Source of the DNA: Spirometra erinaceieuropaei
Lineage: Eukaryota > Platyhelminthes > Cestoda > Diphyllobothriidea > Diphyllobothriidae
Direction: 5' to 3'
NCBI GenBank assembly: GCA_902702965.1
Contig: CACRXP010000116.1
Span: 406,107 to 470,106 of the forward strand
DNA: 64,000 bases
The position numbers and the translations under genes were made by a program. Positions 61,557 to 64,000 of the stretch are shown here, piece by piece. How positions within the stretch are numbered: the first letter of the stretch is position 1; each line of letters starts with the position of its first letter. Below the pieces are notes generated by a model. The model was not told where the DNA came from. It ran no database searches and saw nothing but the letters and a program-made list of their open reading frames with translations.

Positions 61557-63384
61557 ATTTTGACTGACATAGTCAACCTAGGGGGAGCGAACGTTTAAAT
61601 AACCCGCGTATTTCTGAAATACCTGTTAGAATTTGAAGTTGTTGCTGCCTTAGAAAAGTTTCCTAACTTTTTTCATAACATTGTAAATGGATATCCTGGC
61701 GAATAAGACACTGGACTTGGTCTGAGGCCAGTAGAACACTTTATGCGTGGGATTACGGATACAGCTTATATGATACCACACTTATAACAAGGGAGCGACT
61801 CAGAAAATCTCTATGAGCATGAGGCTTTTAAGTAAAAGAAGCATGTCATTTGAAGACCAGGTCTAAAAAAGATTTACTTTCATAATAACAGCAAAATACG
61901 GACGATTTTATGCTAACCTTTCGTTGGGGACTAATTTATTTTACAAAAACATTTAAAAGACAGTGGGAGATTCTTCCAGTAAGTCGTGTCCGGTTGATAG
62001 GTCCTGAGTTTCGAAAGAGTATGTCACCGTATGCGAATTTTCATGAACCCAGGACAAGTACTTGCCAAGTAACTGAAGCAACTCCTCTAACTGAAGGCAT
62101 CAACGTTTTATGAAGTGTAGTTTATACTATACTGTGTAGATCGAAAAGATTTTCACCGTGGGGAGGGCACAGGAAATGCGAAAGTGATCAAAGGAAAGCC
62201 ACCCCACCACTATCCATGGACATACATGATAATTTGCAGTAAACTCCAGTATTCAAAACTCCTCTGTGACATCGCAGTGACGTTAATCGATCTAGTCGAA
62301 TTTGAGAACAGAGCACAGGTATTCTGCCATGTCTTGATGCCTTGATCCGCGGCCACTGCAGACACAAGCATGAAAACAAGCAGGCAGGAGTCAGGGGCAA
62401 TCACTAATGAAAAACGGTAACTGAGACTAAAACGGTCGTCATAGTCTTTGTAGGTAGTAGTTTTCGGTCATAAAACTTATTTTCTTGTCGCGCTTGAAGT
62501 ACCCTTCTTTGAACATCTTCAGTGCTTCTTCCCTTTCGCCTTGTGCAGACCCAGCACTTTGCTAATTATGGAAAATATTTGAAAGTGTATCGTCGCAAGT
62601 GGGTCAAGTTTCCTTGCTGAATACAAAATGCTGATTGAAGCATGCTCTGCCGAACGATACCTTAATTTCATGGGGACTCCTATTTTTACTACTTATTGGA
62701 CATGGGCAAGTTGATTCATTGATAAGAAGTTAATTAATGCCATACGCGAGACATACTGTCTCGTGAAATCACGCATCAATGCGTGCCACCTGGGACCCAG
62801 GCCTGAGCACTGACTCCTGGGTTCGCGTACTTCGCAGGCATCGGATAAGAGCCATGTTTTCATAGAAAACGCTAGGGAAGTAAACTGGCAGTGGAAGAGT
62901 TTGCTTCCTACAACGCTTCGAACACAGAGAGTAACTGCTCCAGTCCGAATTGGCGACGATAATTTTGTGAAATAACAATTTCAGCGAACGCTAAGTGGTT
63001 TAGTAAAAAAGGGTTATGTACCAATTTTCAACGGAGCTTGCATAACTTCGACCTTCGTTCCGGACGATATCTCCCCTGTGCTCCACAGCAGAACGAAGCG
63101 TGGACGGTGACTGACAGTGCACTTGCGCAGCATCTGCCGCACTCTCTCCTTCTCCCTCACCTAGACCCCGTGTCAAGACAGAGTCAAGAAGACCGCAGGC
63201 GAGGGAGGGCGCAGGCGAAAACCCGCACCTTGGCTTACCCCCACACCTAGTCCACAACGTACACCAACCAGGATTTTACACCAAAAAGAAGGGCGGCTCT
63301 GATCCCAGTTACCGCGGCTCCGGAAGATGATAAGAATATTTGGGCTGAAATTCACCATCTACTGCGGAATAACCGCGTAATATT
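61557..63384. other. No recognisable gene
   Basis: Short chance frames only; no repeat shared with other parts of the window was noticed. Confidence 0.5.
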
Positions 63385-63860
63385 CAAAGCTGCCAGCAGG
63401 CAGGCCGAAATTCTCGCGAGAGGTGATAACCGCGTGAAACGCGAGCTGTTTAAGTCATGATTCCCCGACCCACAGTCCATTCTCAAGCGCAATGACCCCC
63501 CCCCTCCGCTGGGTGCGCGTGAACGAACACTGCTTCCAATAACAGTATCGGCGAGACAAATGGTCGGTTAATTGTCACGCCACCGATCAACATCAGAAAC
63601 GGAATCGCAGCAAGCAACGACTCACATGTGTGCAATCGAGCAGTCACTGCACCACCGTACGACAGTCGGTGATGAATGCGAAGGTCGTTAATTCTGACAG
63701 GTACACACTGGCATAGCAGCCGCATGGCACAAATAGGGAACTCTTTGCGTATCCCCTGCCTTTATCGGTCGCTGTCTGTGATGGTGGGCTCGGGCGTGAA
63801 TTTAAAACATCAGGAGAATATAAATTTTTGTTCCAAAATCTGTCCCCTTTTTATCAATAG
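63385..63860 (+). mobile_element. Penelope-like element 3' fragment
   Basis: GGCCGAAATTCTCGCGAGAG, GATAACCGCGTGAAACGCGA and AGTCCATTCTCAAGCGCAAT match 5100-5190 of the first Penelope copy (text AEILARGDNRVKRELF of the GIY-YIG domain end). About 280 bp further on, CTGTGATGGTGGG ... TGAATTTAAAACATCAGG (63776-63813) sits at the place of the hammerhead-like motif and is the most decayed copy. The fragment is 5'-truncated. Confidence 0.7.
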
Positions 63861-64000
63861 AAAATCCAGCGTCCTTCAACTGTGCCCGAAACAATACGAA
63901 TTCCCATCCAACCAGTTTTAGTACTGCCTGCCAGTCTACTCTCCATGGCAACTTTTGAGTGGAACTTACATATCACTTGAAATGAGGTCATACATTTAGC

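Noticed and set aside
1..64000. CRISPR array, operon or other prokaryotic system
   Set aside because: No regularly spaced short direct repeats and no clustered gene runs. All repeats are eukaryotic element parts.

Overview
The window looks like a piece of a flatworm genome, most likely a tapeworm of the diphyllobothriid kind. This is an inference. It rests on the mix of degenerate non-LTR retrotransposons (CR1/jockey-like and RTE-like), Ty3/gypsy elements, Penelope-like elements and tRNA-derived repeats, plus the very low density of host genes. Nothing here looks bacterial: reading frames are isolated, there are splice-donor-like sites, AATAAA signals and one tRNA with internal Pol III boxes. 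Two assembly gaps (runs of N) lie at 12520-12578 and 32201-32247. Family labels NL-A to NL-G and Gyp-1 to Gyp-3 are local to this annotation.

Layout. 1-940 is the 3' part of an NL-A retrotransposon. 941-4214 is a decayed NL-B copy. 4206-5600 is a Penelope-like element with reverse transcriptase, GIY-YIG domain and a hammerhead-like motif. 5660-9020 has no recognisable gene. 9025-12180 carries an RTE scrap and a dead gypsy element (Gyp-1); the same block recurs at 42390-45790. 12588-14420 is a decayed RT pseudogene (NL-G). 15105-15612 is an LTR plus leader (Gyp-3), seen again at 40815-41295.

15660-39455 is the main structure: a second NL-B copy of about 3.6 kb, split into four collinear pieces by about 20 kb of nested insertions. 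The inserts include a terminal-inverted-repeat DNA element (17120-21509) that itself holds an NL-E copy containing a palindromic tRNA-derived repeat; a truncated NL-C copy holding an NL-A copy; and a 13 kb composite containing NL-A, a nearly intact NL-C element (26117-30590), NL-D (itself interrupted by an unknown segment and a collapsed gypsy element with LTRs), and NL-E. 39455-39790 is an RTE endonuclease scrap.

46196-46613 is half of a foldback element whose full copy lies at 54459-55455. 47474-47545 is a well-formed tRNA-Gln gene. 47640-49430 holds a Penelope fragment and an RTE fragment. 52307-54157 is the best candidate host gene, a 616-codon coiled-coil protein with a GTGAGT donor at its 3' end, followed by a small membrane-protein-like frame. 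The rest, to 64000, is mostly anonymous DNA with two opposed Penelope fragments (56796-57280), tRNA-derived repeats (59125-59640 and 61435-61556), a perfect 39-bp palindrome (58624-58662) and a last Penelope fragment at 63385-63860.

Few genes here work together in a host pathway. The window is mainly a record of transposon layering. Several elements keep paired functions: endonuclease plus reverse transcriptase in NL-C and NL-D, and reverse transcriptase plus GIY-YIG plus ribozyme-like motif in the Penelope elements.
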